DNA of 64,000 nucleotides from Bettongia penicillata ogilbyi. Its lineage: Eukaryota > Chordata > Mammalia > Diprotodontia > Potoroidae. Position numbers and translations under genes: made by a program. Positions 11,831 through 22,129 of the stretch are shown piece by piece. Location: positions 2,688,396-2,752,395 of the forward strand of contig JAJHZJ010000416.1 in the NCBI GenBank assembly GCA_023548195.1, read 5' to 3'. Position 1 is the stretch's first letter. Every line of letters begins with the position of its first letter. The notes under the pieces were generated by a model. The model was not told where the DNA came from and did no database searches. It saw only the letters and a list, made by a program, of their open reading frames with translations.

Positions 11831-12233
11831 GAAATGTGGAATTGTGTAACGTTTTTCAAAGACCCTTTAGCCATCTTATTCTGTGATAGCATTTCCATTT
11901 TTATTAGGAATATTTCTTTAATTTGACTATTATGTGATTTCTCCAGATACCATAGCAAGGGAGACAAGTATTGGCTGTTATAGAATGATAGTATTGATTG
12001 TTGACATTCAAAGATGGGTATGGACATAAAGAGTCTGTGGTATATAATACAATTGTCATATTTGGTTTTGAAAAGCATTTTTAAAGTTGCCTTTTTATAC
12101 AGAGTTGGTTCACATTTCAGAAATCTGAAACACTTCATACTAAATAGTAATATCACACTGTGAACATCAGGAAAGTTGTCTAGTGTCCTTATCTCTGACT
12201 GTTGTTCAGATTTACCCCTGAGACAAGGCATTC
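11831..12233. other. No gene recognised
   Basis: Covered by a 139-codon antisense open frame (11,812-12,231) with no recognisable domain, signal peptide or repeat; it starts inside an L1 remnant and ends by a MITE. Treated as chance. Confidence 0.45.
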
Positions 12234-12401
12234 AGCTAAGTCAGGGATGGGGAACCTGTGGCCTTCAGACCACATGTGGTCCTCTAGATCCTCAAGTTCA
12301 GCCCTTTGACTGAAAGGTCTTTGACTCAAAAGGCCACACTTGAGGACCTAGAGGACCACATGTGACCTTGAGGTCAAAGGTTCCCCAGCTCTGAGCTAAG
12401 C
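12234..12401 (+). mobile_element. Complete palindromic hAT-type MITE with 8-bp target duplication
   Basis: Element body 12,242-12,393 starts 'cagggatggggaacctgtgg' and ends with its inverted counterpart 'ggttccccagctctg'. It is almost wholly palindromic and so non-coding. It is flanked by 'agctaagt' (12,234-12,241) and 'agctaagc' (12,394-12,401), 7 of 8 identical, the 8-bp duplication expected of hAT transposases. It depended on a transposase from elsewhere. Confidence 0.9.
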
Positions 12402-12741
12402 TGAGCTGTCCTCTTTCTCTTTAACCTTTTTCTTTTGGTTTATGTTTTTCCTGGACTGGAGTGGGCAAGAAGGGGATGCAATTCACTGTTTTGGTTTATT
12501 GCTAGGAATATAGAAGAAATAATCAAATTGTTCACTTGCTTTCCTTCTTTTAATCTGTACTCCAGTGTACTTTAATGGATGTACTCTCTTTACCAGTGCA
12601 GATCACAATGCAGCCGCACTTTCTTATCCTGAAGGATTCTTGTCTATGACCTTTTATAAATTTTTCATTGAGGATCTACCTTCTGTGTTAAAGGCTTTCC
12701 TTTTAATAGTTCCATTTAGTTTCTTTTAGTATTTTATAGAT

Positions 12742-12824
12742 GGGCTATTAATAGCAAGGGCTATTAATCTCATTGGCATAATTATCTATTGATAATTAAT
12801 TAGCAGATGGATCATTATGCCAAT
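12742..12824. other. Short duplication and palindrome rich in homeodomain-like sites
   Basis: 'Gggctattaat' occurs twice (12,742-12,752 and 12,758-12,768), 5 bases apart. Next to it is an inverted repeat with arms 12,772-12,785 and 12,811-12,824 (13 of 14 complementary). The loop contains 'gataattaattagcagatgg', with TAATTA cores and an E-box-like CAGATG. Regulatory role is inference only. Confidence 0.5.
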
Positions 12825-13275
12825 AAGAACTTGAAAACAGGTATTGTTCCAGAGAACAATCAAGAGCTGACTGCTTTGTGCATCTGTATTAGACTTTATT
12901 TCCTGAGAAGCCCATAGGGTTTGACAGGCATCTGATAGATCATTAAAAGACCTATAGGAAAAGCTTTAGGAAAATACTATTTTCCTGATTTAACAAATAT
13001 GGTCTTTGAGATACATAATAGGTAATGTTTTCCTTAAGGCCTTATAACATTAGTACTACAAATGAGACTCCAGAACTCTCTCCACTAGTTGACATTGCCT
13101 CATTGAAAATGGATGTCTCCTTGAAAATTAATGCCTTACATCAAAAAGAATGAGGGGCTTTGTCTTTGTGAAGTTTTTCCTTTTGAAGTAATTAGTTCCT
13201 TAAGTGACCAAATAGAGTGTGAAAAGGATAGACAGGAAACTTTGGGAACCATGAGGTTTTGATGATAGGGCCACA
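12825..13275. other. No recognisable feature
   Basis: AT-rich unique-looking sequence. No open frame or repeat of note. Confidence 0.45.
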
Positions 13276-13460
13276 AAATCCTAATTATTGTACAGCTTTT
13301 TTCTGCATCCTTTTAGCAAGAGAGCACACCAATGCTCATTTGCCATGCCTCTCATTTTAACCCTTAACCAAATGTTTATTACCTCAGCACCATTTATTCA
13401 ACTGTTTTATACTTGTGTATTCTATCTCCTTGAGGGCAGAAGCTATTTCTTACATATTAC
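13276..13460 (+). mobile_element. L2 3' end, sense
   Basis: Contains 'tatctccttgagggcagaag' and an L2-like run towards 'caacaagtatttattaagc'. It is joined directly to an L2 piece in the opposite orientation (13,460-13,590). Confidence 0.55.
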
Positions 13461-13590
13461 TCAACAAGTATTTATTAAGCACCTACTAGGTGCTAGGTAC
13501 TGAGCCAGGCATGAAGGAGGCAATACAGAGAATGAAACAAGCCCTGATCCGAAGGAGCTTAAGCTTTGCAAAGTGTTTTATGTGCAGGCT
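13460..13590 (-). mobile_element. L2 3' end, antisense
   Basis: 'Tattaagcacctactaggtg', 'ctaggtactgagccaggca', then 'gatccgaaggagcttaag' is the reverse complement of an L2 tail. Confidence 0.7.
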
Positions 13591-13629
13591 ATCCCCAAAG
13601 CTATAAGCTTTAATAGCCTAAAACCATGA

Positions 13630-13830
13630 TAAGACTTTTGGGACGCTGTATACTGAGTTTCACAACAAGCCTTGGATGTACGTACTGCAGCTCTTATTAT
13701 TCCCATTTTATAGGTGAGGAAACTGATGCCCAACACATTTAAGTGACTTGTTCAGGGTAGCACAGCTGTTAATTAAAAGCAACATTTGCAGTCTTTCAGC
13801 TCCTGTATTCTAGCTGTTACTTATTACCCT
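13630..13830 (-). repeat. MIR, antisense
   Basis: 'Tcccattttataggtgagga', 'aactgatgcccaacacattt', and 'gtgacttgttcagggtagca' are reverse-complement MIR core motifs. Confidence 0.75.
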
Positions 13831-13870
13831 CTTGTCTTTTCCCAGCACTGGACTCTCTCATCCAAGGAAC

Positions 13871-13937
13871 TCAATAAAGTTTTGTATTGTATTTGATAAA
13901 AAATTGTATCAAATGTATTGTATTGTATTTGATACAA
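13871..13937. repeat. Local direct and inverted repeat, TTGTATT/TTTGATA
   Basis: The phrase 'ttgtattgtatttgata' is present twice within 55 bases. Arms 13,904-13,914 ('ttgtatcaaat') and 13,927-13,937 ('atttgatacaa') form a perfect 11-bp hairpin with a 12-base loop. Confidence 0.8.
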
Positions 13938-15239
13938 AGAGATGTGTTTATGCATGAAAAGTCTCTCCTAGAGTAAGATGTGCTTTCATAGCTCTACTAC
14001 TTCCCACTCAACCACTCCCTTCCTTTCCATGTTGCCTGAACTCTCCAGCTCCAGGTCTTATAGTGTAAAATACCCAGCTTGCAGGTGTATAAGTGGTTTA
14101 GGGCAGGCTGTTAGCAGCCTCACTCAGACCTCCTTTAACCTGTCACCTCTTGGATACAATTGAACCTGAATCCTTGCCCTGGGAAAAAGAAGCTTTATTA
14201 AAATATTGCACGTGTAGGATTTCATGACTTTTTCAGTATTTTTCCTTTTTTAAAAAATTTTATTAAAAACCAAATGAATGGAAAAGCAGAAGGATTGATT
14301 TCATTTGCTCTGGGATAAAATCCAACTAGGGGTAACATCGGCTACATATGTTTATGTTTGCACACGTGTTTGTAGATTATTCCTTTTTGGGGGGGTGGAA
14401 TTCGGTGATAATTTTGTAAAATAAAGAGAGAAATAATCCTTGACAAAGCCATAAACCACCCTAAGAACCATCATAAAACTTTAACCCAGTGTATGATTTC
14501 AAAGGAGGATTTGAGAGGCAAAAGCCAAGATTAAAGTCAGAATAATATGTGCTTTGTGCTGCTCTGTCTGCCCTCAGTATGTAACATAAAACTCCCACCT
14601 CCTCTGTGCACACTACAGTGACTGGATTCTGCAAGGTGAAAATGCCCAAGGGAGAGCCAGCTTTTCACCTCTAGGTCAGGGAGGGGGGCTGGAAACTGGT
14701 CTTGTTAACCAGGGGCTGAAAGTCATTACCATCTATAGACTGTGCTGCACACAAGGAGTGGGAATACTCAAGCCATAAGTCTTCTGACCCCCAAACACCT
14801 TGGTGGGCTTCTCAGCAGAAAACCAAGTGACTGCCTGGAAATGAATGCTTGTATGACCTCTCCTCCTTCACATAGATTTTTTTTCCCCTTCTGCATTAAG
14901 TTGAAGCACTTGAGAATGTGGGACCATTCTTTTTTCCTACCTCTCTTTATCTCCTCCCTCATCATTTTTCTCACTTTATCGTCCACACTTGAATTCTTCC
15001 CTACCCTCCATCAGTTTTCTTCCTTTCATTTTTAATCTTGATTGCTTTTAGTACCACTTTTTTTCTTTCTTTTTCTTCCTCCATTTCTCCATTCCTTTTC
15101 CCTTCTCTCTGAGTTATGATCCACTCCCTCTTTCGTCTGTTTGCCTCTTTCTTTTTATCTATCCTCTCACATCATTATCATAGTTGGAAGGATATAAGAG
15201 ATATTATGACCCCTCATTTTTTTCAGTTGACAATATATT
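13938..15239. other. Unique interval, pyrimidine-rich 3' part, no gene seen
   Basis: Frames of 97 and 72 codons overlap on opposite strands at 14,742-15,035; neither resembles a known protein. From about 14,880 to 15,170 the plus strand is very CT-rich, which explains the open frames. Confidence 0.5.
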
Positions 15240-15560
15240 CACAGATTCCTAGATTGCTTGAGCTGAAAAGAACCCTAAAAATTATCTAATATAACTGCTA
15301 CATTTAATAGATAACTCAGCCCATCAATAAGGAGACTGCAGCCTGGATTTTTAAAATTAAAAAAAAATTATTTATCTATTTTGAGTTTTCAACATTCAAT
15401 TCTATAAGATTTTGAGTTCTAAATTTTATCCCTCTCCCAAGAGAGAATACACTCTGATATAAGCTATACACATGACCTGGATTTTTTAAGTGACTTACAC
15501 AACTAATTAATGGCAGGTAGGGGAAGGGGACTTGAACCCAAGACTCCTTATTTCTAATTT
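15240..15560 (-). repeat. SINE/MIR remnant, antisense, split by an L1 scrap
   Basis: The left part (15,240-15,354) reads 'cagattcctagattgcttga' and 'gaaccctaaaaattatctaa'; the right part resumes at 15,476 with 'aagtgacttacacaactaat' and 'gacttgaacccaagactcc'. The break is filled by an L1 3' end fragment flanked by a duplicated target site. Confidence 0.7.
15355..15475 (-). mobile_element. Very short L1 3' end insertion with target-site duplication
   Basis: About 120 bases reading 'tgagttttcaacattcaatt' and 'gagttctaaattttatccct', the antisense of the extreme marsupial L1 3' UTR. It is flanked by 'cctggatttttaa' (15,342-15,354) and 'cctggattttttaa' (15,476-15,489), the same site apart from one T. 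A severely 5'-truncated L1 insertion. Confidence 0.75.
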
Positions 15561-15774
15561 GGGACTGGTTACATGATACCGCAGTATTCTCCTTTCCTCC
15601 GTCCAAGATCCTTGTTTCTTCCTACAGCTTTCAAATACCCATTTTAGAAATGCGGCTTTGGATGTTGAGATCATGCGGACTTCTAGTCAACAAAATGATT
15701 TGTTGAGTAGTAGGGAGTACTTAATAATAGTCAGTTGCTAAATTATTTGGAGTAAACTGAGCTTTAGATTGAGT

Positions 15775-16075
15775 AAGATGGTATAGCAGTATGATCTGGG
15801 TTCTAATCCCACCTCTACAATTTACTGTCTGAATGAACCTTGAACAATTCAGTTATATTTTCCTTGGCCTCATTTTCTTCATCTCTAAAGTGAGAGGGTT
15901 AGACTATGTTACTTCTGAGATTCTATTCAGAGATAGAACAAAGATTTTTTTAAAAAAAAATCTAGATGATTCCCTTTGGTAAGTCACTTGCCTTTTTGAG
16001 TCTGTTTTCTCATTTAGCCTTGGTGAAACCAGGTGATTTCTCAGGTCCCTACCCAACTATGATTCTAAAAATTAG
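15775..16075 (+). repeat. tRNA-type SINE (short-tail type) and duplicate 3' part
   Basis: 'Gatggtatagcagtatgatc', 'tgggttctaatcccacctct', 'ctcattttcttcatctctaa' and 'gagggttagactatgttac' define the SINE. A second 3' part follows (15,961-16,075: 'gtaagtcacttgcctttttg', 'ctatgattcta'). Confidence 0.7.
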
Positions 16076-16194
16076 GAAGCTTTTTGTTGCCAGTGCTGGG
16101 AAAGGGGTGTAGCAATGGGAAGATAGCCCACAAATAGGCTAATTCTAGTCTCTCCTGAAGACTTGGTACTGTTTTTTGCTTTCCTTTGTATTTT

Positions 16195-16260
16195 CAGTGC
16201 TTAATAGAGTGCCTGGCACATAGTAAACATTTAATAAGTGCTTATTAACTGACTGAGGGC
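16195..16260 (+). repeat. L2/MIR 3' tail
   Basis: 'Agagtgcctggcacatagta' then 'aacatttaataagtgctta' is the 3' end of L2 or L2-tailed SINEs. Confidence 0.8.
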
Positions 16261-17529
16261 AGGCAGCTGCCTAGAAAAGTTGTAATTCTACATGAGTGAT
16301 CCCAAGGAACATTCACTGAGTTTTCTGTTCCTCTCAGGAGGAGATGGTGTTAGGGCTTTTAGGAAACTGGGACAGCCACCTGCAGAGGTGGATTGAAGTT
16401 GGAGCTGCCCAGGAAAGGCCTCTTTACCTCAACTTGTACCCTTGACCATCGATTTAACAGTTCAGCTTGTAGCACCTGTCTGATCCGAGGGACGCCAGTA
16501 CCCTTTGGGCCCCGTCCTGCTACCTTCCTTCCTCCATCTCTAGTTCAAAGGGATTGATGGTTGATATTGGATTGCAGAGTTTATGATTTCCACAGCAATG
16601 CCTGTTGCTCGGTGCCTTGCTTTAAGAGTATGTCCAAAATAACTTCAGGAAACTAATGTTATTTTTTTAAATCCTGGGAGAGGGGCAAAGAGAAGAAAGA
16701 GGAAGGCTCTGAGTACAGGGAGTGCTTAAGAATCCACATGGGTCTATTGTTTTTCTCTCTCTAATATTTCTCCTCTCTAGATTCTTACACTGTTTCCCTG
16801 CCTCCAGCTGAATTTCTCGGAGCCTCCCCAGCCTAGGCCTGGGTCCCAGGAGGCCCACATGGCGGCCCCAGCAGCTTCCCCTCTGTGTCGAGTTCTGGCA
16901 GCAAGCTGCTCGTCATTTCTCTGAAGATGTTTCTGTTTTATCAAGGCAAATGAAACTTCATGGGCCATTTCTTCCTTCCTTCCTAAAAGCAAAGGCCGTT
17001 ATGAGGGGGAGGGGAAAGGGAGAAAGGAAGAAGGGGGGTTGTGGGGAAGGAGAAAGTCACTTCTCAGCACCGTGGAAGAAAAGTGCTGACCCAGCAAGGG
17101 GCACTGGGATTCCAAGCCGGGTACTCCAGAGCAGATGGTCGGCCACTCGCATCCATTAATCAAACTGGCTTCCTGAGCCTTCTATAGTACATGATGTTTA
17201 GTGATCAAGTGCTCAGTATGAGGAATAGGACTATTTTTCTCTTTCCCTTTAAATTTTTTTGATAGGAGCAAATCTTTTTCCCTTCCAGTCCAGATGCTGC
17301 TTTTTTTTCCTGTTGTTATTTACACTTTTTGGGTTGAAATGCAACAGATGTTTCAAGGAAGGGTTTAAAACTAAATTCCTCATTAGGTAGGATGGCAGAT
17401 AAATCACACATCTAACTCTGAAGCCTTTGCCTACTCCTCAAGCACATGGGCAAAATTTCTTATCAATTTGGGGTAGGTAAGGAGGGAGAATGATGAAGAT
17501 TATTGGTTATTTTAAGGAATGAAAAAAAT
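16261..17529. other. Locally GC-richer unique interval
   Basis: The stretch 16,350-17,150 is clearly GC-richer than the rest of the window and free of recognised repeats. It has overlapping 63-71 codon frames on both strands and a G-rich run at 17,003-17,045. No CpG island, splice-framed exon or known protein was recognised. It is the most plausible place in the window for conserved regulatory or exonic DNA, but there is no positive proof. Confidence 0.4.
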
Positions 17530-17800
17530 ATTAAGCATTTACTAGGTGCCAAGGACTGTGCTATCTAAATGATGATCTGAAAACAGTAGTTTATAGTAGC
17601 TGGCATTTATATAATACTTTAAGGTTTGCAGAACTCTTTACAAACATCTCATTTTATCCTCGCAACAACCCTGGAAGTCTGGTACTATTGTTATGTCTCC
17701 CATTTTAGGGTTGAGGAAACTGAAGCAGAAAGGTGACTTGCCCAGGGTCACACAGTTAATAAGTTTATCTGAGGAAGAATCCTACCTGATAAAGTGATGT
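17530..17800 (-). repeat. L2 scrap and MIR, antisense
   Basis: 'Aagcatttactaggtgccaa' (17,535) is an L2/MIR end. 17,590-17,790 is a good antisense MIR: 'agctggcatttatataatac', 'tcctcgcaacaaccctgga', 'ttgaggaaactgaagcagaa', 'gacttgcccagggtcacaca'. Confidence 0.85.
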
Positions 17801-17924
17801 TTTTAACTTTTCAAAACACCTTCCCATCTATTTTCTCATCTCATTGTCCTAATAGTTCTATTCTTGGGGTCCTTTTTAGCTCTAAATTCTATCTTCTATA
17901 TTTCTAGGGTAAATATATATACGA

Positions 17925-18370
17925 CCACCATTTATTTACTCACCTATCATGAGCACTGTCCTTGGTGCTGAGGAAAATACAAAATTTGGTTAAGACAAAG
18001 GTTTTACTCTTAAGGAACTTGCTATCCAATAGGTCACATGAGTAAAATCCATTGTTATGTTACAAATACATAGCAAGTCACAGAACATAGTGTCATTGTG
18101 AGGTCTGAGAGTGAGGGTTATCATTGACTAGGGGAAATCAAAGAAAGTTTCTAGGAGAAGATTGGTTTTGCACTGGGATGTGAAAGAAGAATAGAAATTG
18201 AATGGAGAAGAAAGGGAGAGGAGCCATTGTAGGCAAAGTAAATAGCAAGAACAAAATCAGGGATGGGGAAGAATACAGGATTTAAGGGGAGAAGATTGGG
18301 AGGCAGAAAGTTGTCTAATTTGTTTAGAGTGGAAAGCACATGAAGGGAGGTAATATGACACAAGGTTCAA
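17925..18370 (-). mobile_element. L2-type LINE remnant, antisense
   Basis: Reads 'tatcatgagcactgtccttg', 'actcttaaggaacttgctat', 'gggaaatcaaagaaagtttc', in the same order as the 2.2 and 8.1 kb copies. No coding capacity. Confidence 0.65.
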
Positions 18371-18670
18371 AAGGTGATGTTATCCTCATTTTACAGATGA
18401 GGAAACTGAGTCACCAAAAAGATAAGTGACACCCAAAATCACGTAGCTATTTAGTAACAGAATCCTGACTACTTCAGAGGGTCATCATAACCCCATGTAA
18501 GGAGCATCTGGAGTCAAGGAATTTAGGTTCATCTTGCTTTGCTACTTCTTATCTGTGCAGGCTTGAGCATCACTTTACTTCTCAGGGCCTCAGTTTCTTC
18601 ATCTGTCAAATGAGAAGATTGTAAAAGATTATCTCTGAAATCCCTTCCAGTGTGAATATGATATGTGATA
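18371..18670. repeat. Antisense MIR piece then sense SINE
   Basis: 18,375-18,480: 'cctcattttacagatgagga' and 'acccaaaatcacgtagctat' (antisense MIR). 18,500-18,670: 'ggagcatctggagtcaagga', 'ctcagggcctcagtttcttc', 'atctctgaaatcccttccag' (sense tRNA-type SINE). Confidence 0.75.
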
Positions 18671-19549
18671 TAATACGCAGCTTTGTGGCAGGCTAAGGTG
18701 AATCATGTATGAGAATGATATCTCTCTCAGAAGAAAGCATCTTCTGAGGACATCAACACAAAATGAATTCCTTTTATTTCTGGTTGAGCCATTGAATCCT
18801 CACATACTAACTTAAAGAGAGATGAAAGTTAGCTTCCACAAAGGTTTTTTTTTTTCCTCTCTTTCTTGTTCCTTCTGGACCCTGCCTTGGCAATCCACTG
18901 AAAGCAATTATAGTGCAGTCACTCACTGCTGCCTCTACCATCAGGAACAAACGTTAATCCAGGCAATGACCCTACATAGAAGATGTGAACTGATATCAGA
19001 TCTGACTTTGTTCAAACCCGCCCCCCCCACATGGCTGCCTCATTGTGGGGCAGGGTTGATATCGCCAAGTGGGAGATGGCATTTATAATAACGAGGCAGG
19101 AGAAGGGAATAAAGGTAAAATAGCTCTCTAGGAAATAAAATGCAATTTAATGATCTTAAAAATTAGGGGTGTCATGTTCTGAGGTCAGCTACAAGCACAT
19201 CTCTGATCTTCCTACCTTAACACTATAAAAGATTGATTTTGCCTAGAACTATGCACCAGTTTAAGCCCAGGAAGGGGTTTTCTCAGAAGCTGCATCATCG
19301 CAGGAATACTGCCTTCCCCTCCTACAGAAAGTTTGGATAGGCACTAGATCTTCAGCTACAACCTCCAGGTTCTTAACGACACATTTGAGTTTGAGAGGCT
19401 GGTACTAAAGACAAAGAAGGGGTCAAAAGAATACAGTGGTTTTACAGACCTTTCCCCAGCAGTGGTTCAGCTTATTCACCTTGTCAACTCTGTTTTTCAG
19501 TCAAACCAAATTAGTAGCTATTTCCCAATCTTGAAGCGCCATCGTCTTA
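18671..19549. other. No gene recognised
   Basis: An 88-codon frame (18,822-19,088) crosses a C-run at 19,021-19,028 and has no recognisable similarity. Confidence 0.45.
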
Positions 19550-19797
19550 CATTCATATGAGTCATTCCCCAAGTCTAGAATGCACTCCTGCCTCATTATC
19601 CTTCTCAGAATCCTTCTCTTTCACCAAGGCCCCACTGGGGTGGAGAGAGGCAAGTCCTCTGTGAAGCCTTCTCCTTTTCCTCCAATTGTTACTGTTCTCC
19701 CTCCCTCCACAATTCTTTTAGAATTATGTTAATATATGCATATATATACATATATGTGTGTGTGTGGGTGTATAATGATTCCTGCCCTCCCCAGAAT
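19550..19797 (+). mobile_element. L2 3' region, sense (left of LTR)
   Basis: 'Attccccaagtctagaatgc', 'cagaatccttctctttcacc', 'tctgtgaagccttctccttt' is L2-like 3' sequence, containing a TA/TG microsatellite at 19,735-19,772. The L2 resumes at 20,214 after the LTR with 'cacttgaaggcaggagctat' and ends in (TTGAA)n near 20,285. Confidence 0.75.
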
Positions 19798-19803
19798 GTA
19801 AAC

Positions 19804-20207
19804 GGTAGGGAGCCATAGAGGGCCACATGGGTTTCAGGAGCACATGCTGGCCTGATAAGCCCACTCTATTGTGCAAATGGAGCAAAGGTTATTGATTCGG
19901 CTCTCCGGATCTCATACAATAGCCCTAAGGCTTTCAGGTCTTAGGTCAACATCTTAGTATTTGACAAACATCCTGACACAGTCACTGGGACAGGTGTTTG
20001 TTAATGAAAGAGGATTGGTGAAAGTAATAACAGCACGAGCTTGCCACGAGTATGGAAGTTATGGCTGAACAGTATATAAGGCTTGTACTTGCTAATAATA
20101 AATGGAGCTTGCAACATCTCTGTCTCCCGCCTCATCACTGCGTGCCTGAGATTTGAGACGTCCCACTGGTTGGGGGTCTCTTCACTGAACCGGTCATTGC
20201 CCCAACA
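19804..20207 (+). mobile_element. Solo LTR of an endogenous retrovirus-like element
   Basis: A 404-bp block that interrupts the L2 tail and is bracketed by a perfect 6-bp repeat, GTAAAC (19,798-19,803 and 20,208-20,213). It ends in the expected CA; the start reads GG, presumably a changed TG. Inside are a TATA box 'agtatataag' (20,071-20,080) and a polyadenylation signal AATAAA (20,097-20,102), in the usual order and spacing of an LTR promoter. A 6-bp duplication suits a beta-retrovirus/ERVK-type integrase. No internal genes are present, so it is a recombination-derived solo LTR. Confidence 0.8.
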
Positions 20208-20213
20208 GTAAAC

Positions 20214-20290
20214 CACTTGAAGGCAGGAGCTATAACTAGCACCTAGTAGGTATTTCATAAGTGTTTGCTCTTGAATTGAATTGAATCTAA
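20214..20290 (+). mobile_element. L2 3' tail, right of LTR
   Basis: Continues the L2 broken by the LTR: 'gcacctagtaggtatttcat' and the terminal (TTGAA)n. Confidence 0.8.
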
Positions 20291-20700
20291 AAACCACCCA
20301 AGATCTCTCTACCCAAATCCCCTCTGTATAGGGATCCTAGAAATCTTCATCCTTATGCAAATGAACTTTCATTGATCCAACTGACCAAAATGTTTAAATG
20401 ATAAAATTTGTTTTCATCCTATACAGTGATAATTGTACTTCTACTGATGGCCTTGAGACCTCACAAGATCCTGAGATGTGCACAAAAAGTACAAATTTAC
20501 TTTTATTTTAGTGTATTTTGTCCCATTATAGTTTTGAAATTAAGTGAATCTTATTCAGTTCATCAGGAAATTTTTCCTTGCCCATTTTGGATTACCATTC
20601 ATTGTCATTTCAGTGACTAGTTTAAAAAATTGTGCATTATCTAATGAAGGTCAGGCCTCAATCTTGAGTTAAAACTCTACTCTTGGTCCTTTCCTTTTGC
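20291..20700. other. No recognisable feature
   Basis: AT-rich; a 70-codon hydrophobic frame at 20,408-20,620 has no supporting evidence. Confidence 0.45.
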
Positions 20701-20968
20701 TTCTGTGTTATAAAGGCAGCCAACAAAGTAGAATTCATATTCCTCACATGGTGTGAGATCTCTGCCATTTCTTTGCTAAATAAACAGGAACATGCTTGTT
20801 CTAGTCTCTAACCTGGGGCAGATTCTAGTCCTCTTTGGCTAGGAAATTTTAAAACCATGATCAAGCCCTAGGATTCCATGAGTATCGTTTTAACATGTGC
20901 CAACTGGGGTTCTCGGCATTAATCACAGGTGATTTAGAAAAACTTGCATATTGTGTACCTCTCTCACA
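20701..20968 (+). repeat. Left copy of a diverged direct duplication
   Basis: About 270 bases recur at 23,027-23,295 in the same orientation at roughly three quarters identity with small gaps. The best-kept core (20,905-20,935, 'aactggggttctcggcatta' and 'atcacaggtgatt') has only a few changes between copies. Not a family I recognise; both copies contain 'ctaaataaaca'. Confidence 0.75.
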
Positions 20969-21039
20969 TGGGTAAGACTCACAAACATGCCAAAGGTTCC
21001 TCATAAAAATGTAGAATGAACTGAATCATAAAGGATGTC

Positions 21040-21565
21040 CTCACCTTGCTTCCTCCTCCCCTCCCGGCCACTTCTCAGTACCTTGTAAATCTGCCTTCTG
21101 ATACCATTACTTGCCTAAAACTGTTCCCTCCAAGATGACTTCTTAACTGATAAATCTATCGGTCTTTTATCAAGTCTTCATCTTCCTTGACTTCTCTTTC
21201 ACTTTTGACACTGTTGACCATCCTCCCCCCCTCTTCCCCCCCATTATACTTTCTATTTTCTGGATACTACTTCCTCTTGGCTTCCATGATATTTGGTCTT
21301 TCTGTATCTCCTTTCCTGGCTCATTATCCGTATTCTGTCCTCTTAGCTTAAGTATTCCCCAAGGATCTCTTCTAGGACCTCTTTACTTTCTCTTTATACT
21401 CACTCAAAGATCTTACTAGATCCATAAATTCAAGTATTTCCTCTACACAGATAACTCTTAAATCTCCTAAATCATCTCTACCCAAAACATGTTACCTCTG
21501 GTCACCTCTTTTCTACATATATCTCCCTAGATGTGCTATAGGTACATCAAACAGCCTGAGGAAGC
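21040..21565 (+). mobile_element. L2-type LINE, reverse-transcriptase region, sense
   Basis: Translated fragments with frameshifts show 'FDTVDH' (about 21,205) and a 'PRISSRTSLLSLYT' stretch equal to the PQGS...GPLLF block of L2 reverse transcriptase (about 21,355-21,405), then a decayed 'YTDN' in place of YADD (about 21,447). Pseudogene debris. Confidence 0.7.
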
Positions 21566-21904
21566 TCTTCCAAACTTTTCTATTCTGCTGAGCTGAATTT
21601 TTTAAAGGAAAATCCTGTTGCTTTAAAAACCATAGGGATACACAGACCACTAGATATAGGGTGAAGAAATAAGGCTTTGATCTGAGACCCTCCCCAACTT
21701 CAGTTCCTGTAGTAAGTTAGAGAACAAGAAAAGCTTGACATATAGCCCCCAAATTACTGGGATTGTACTTTTCCATACTCTTTTCTATAAATGGATATTA
21801 ATGAGTTCAAATTTCATATATTCAGTGGAGGAAATAAAAACATCTCAAAAATGATCAAAACCATTTTGGAATTGTTCTTTATACAACAAACAATGTAAAG
21901 AAAC

Positions 21905-22070
21905 AGAACCACTGAATTGAATGGGACCTTAGAGTATATGTAGCTCAAAACTTTAGCTTTACTAATAAGGAAACTAAGGCTAGAAATGGTAATATATGAC
22001 CTTCTTGAGTCATCACAATATGGAAGAACTAGGAGTAGCACCTGATTTCTTTGAACATGACATACTTTAA
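21905..22070 (-). repeat. SINE/MIR remnant, antisense
   Basis: 'Aatgggaccttagagtatat', 'actaataaggaaactaaggc' and 'ggagtagcacctgatttctt' are reverse-complement SINE motifs. Confidence 0.6.
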
Positions 22071-22129
22071 AAAACCACCTCAACCTGACACTCAAGCCAT
22101 GGTTTATATGACTTCTTGCTTAATCTGCC

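Noticed and set aside
11812..12231. 139-codon antisense frame
   Set aside because: Begins inside an old L1 remnant, ends beside a MITE, no similarity to known proteins.
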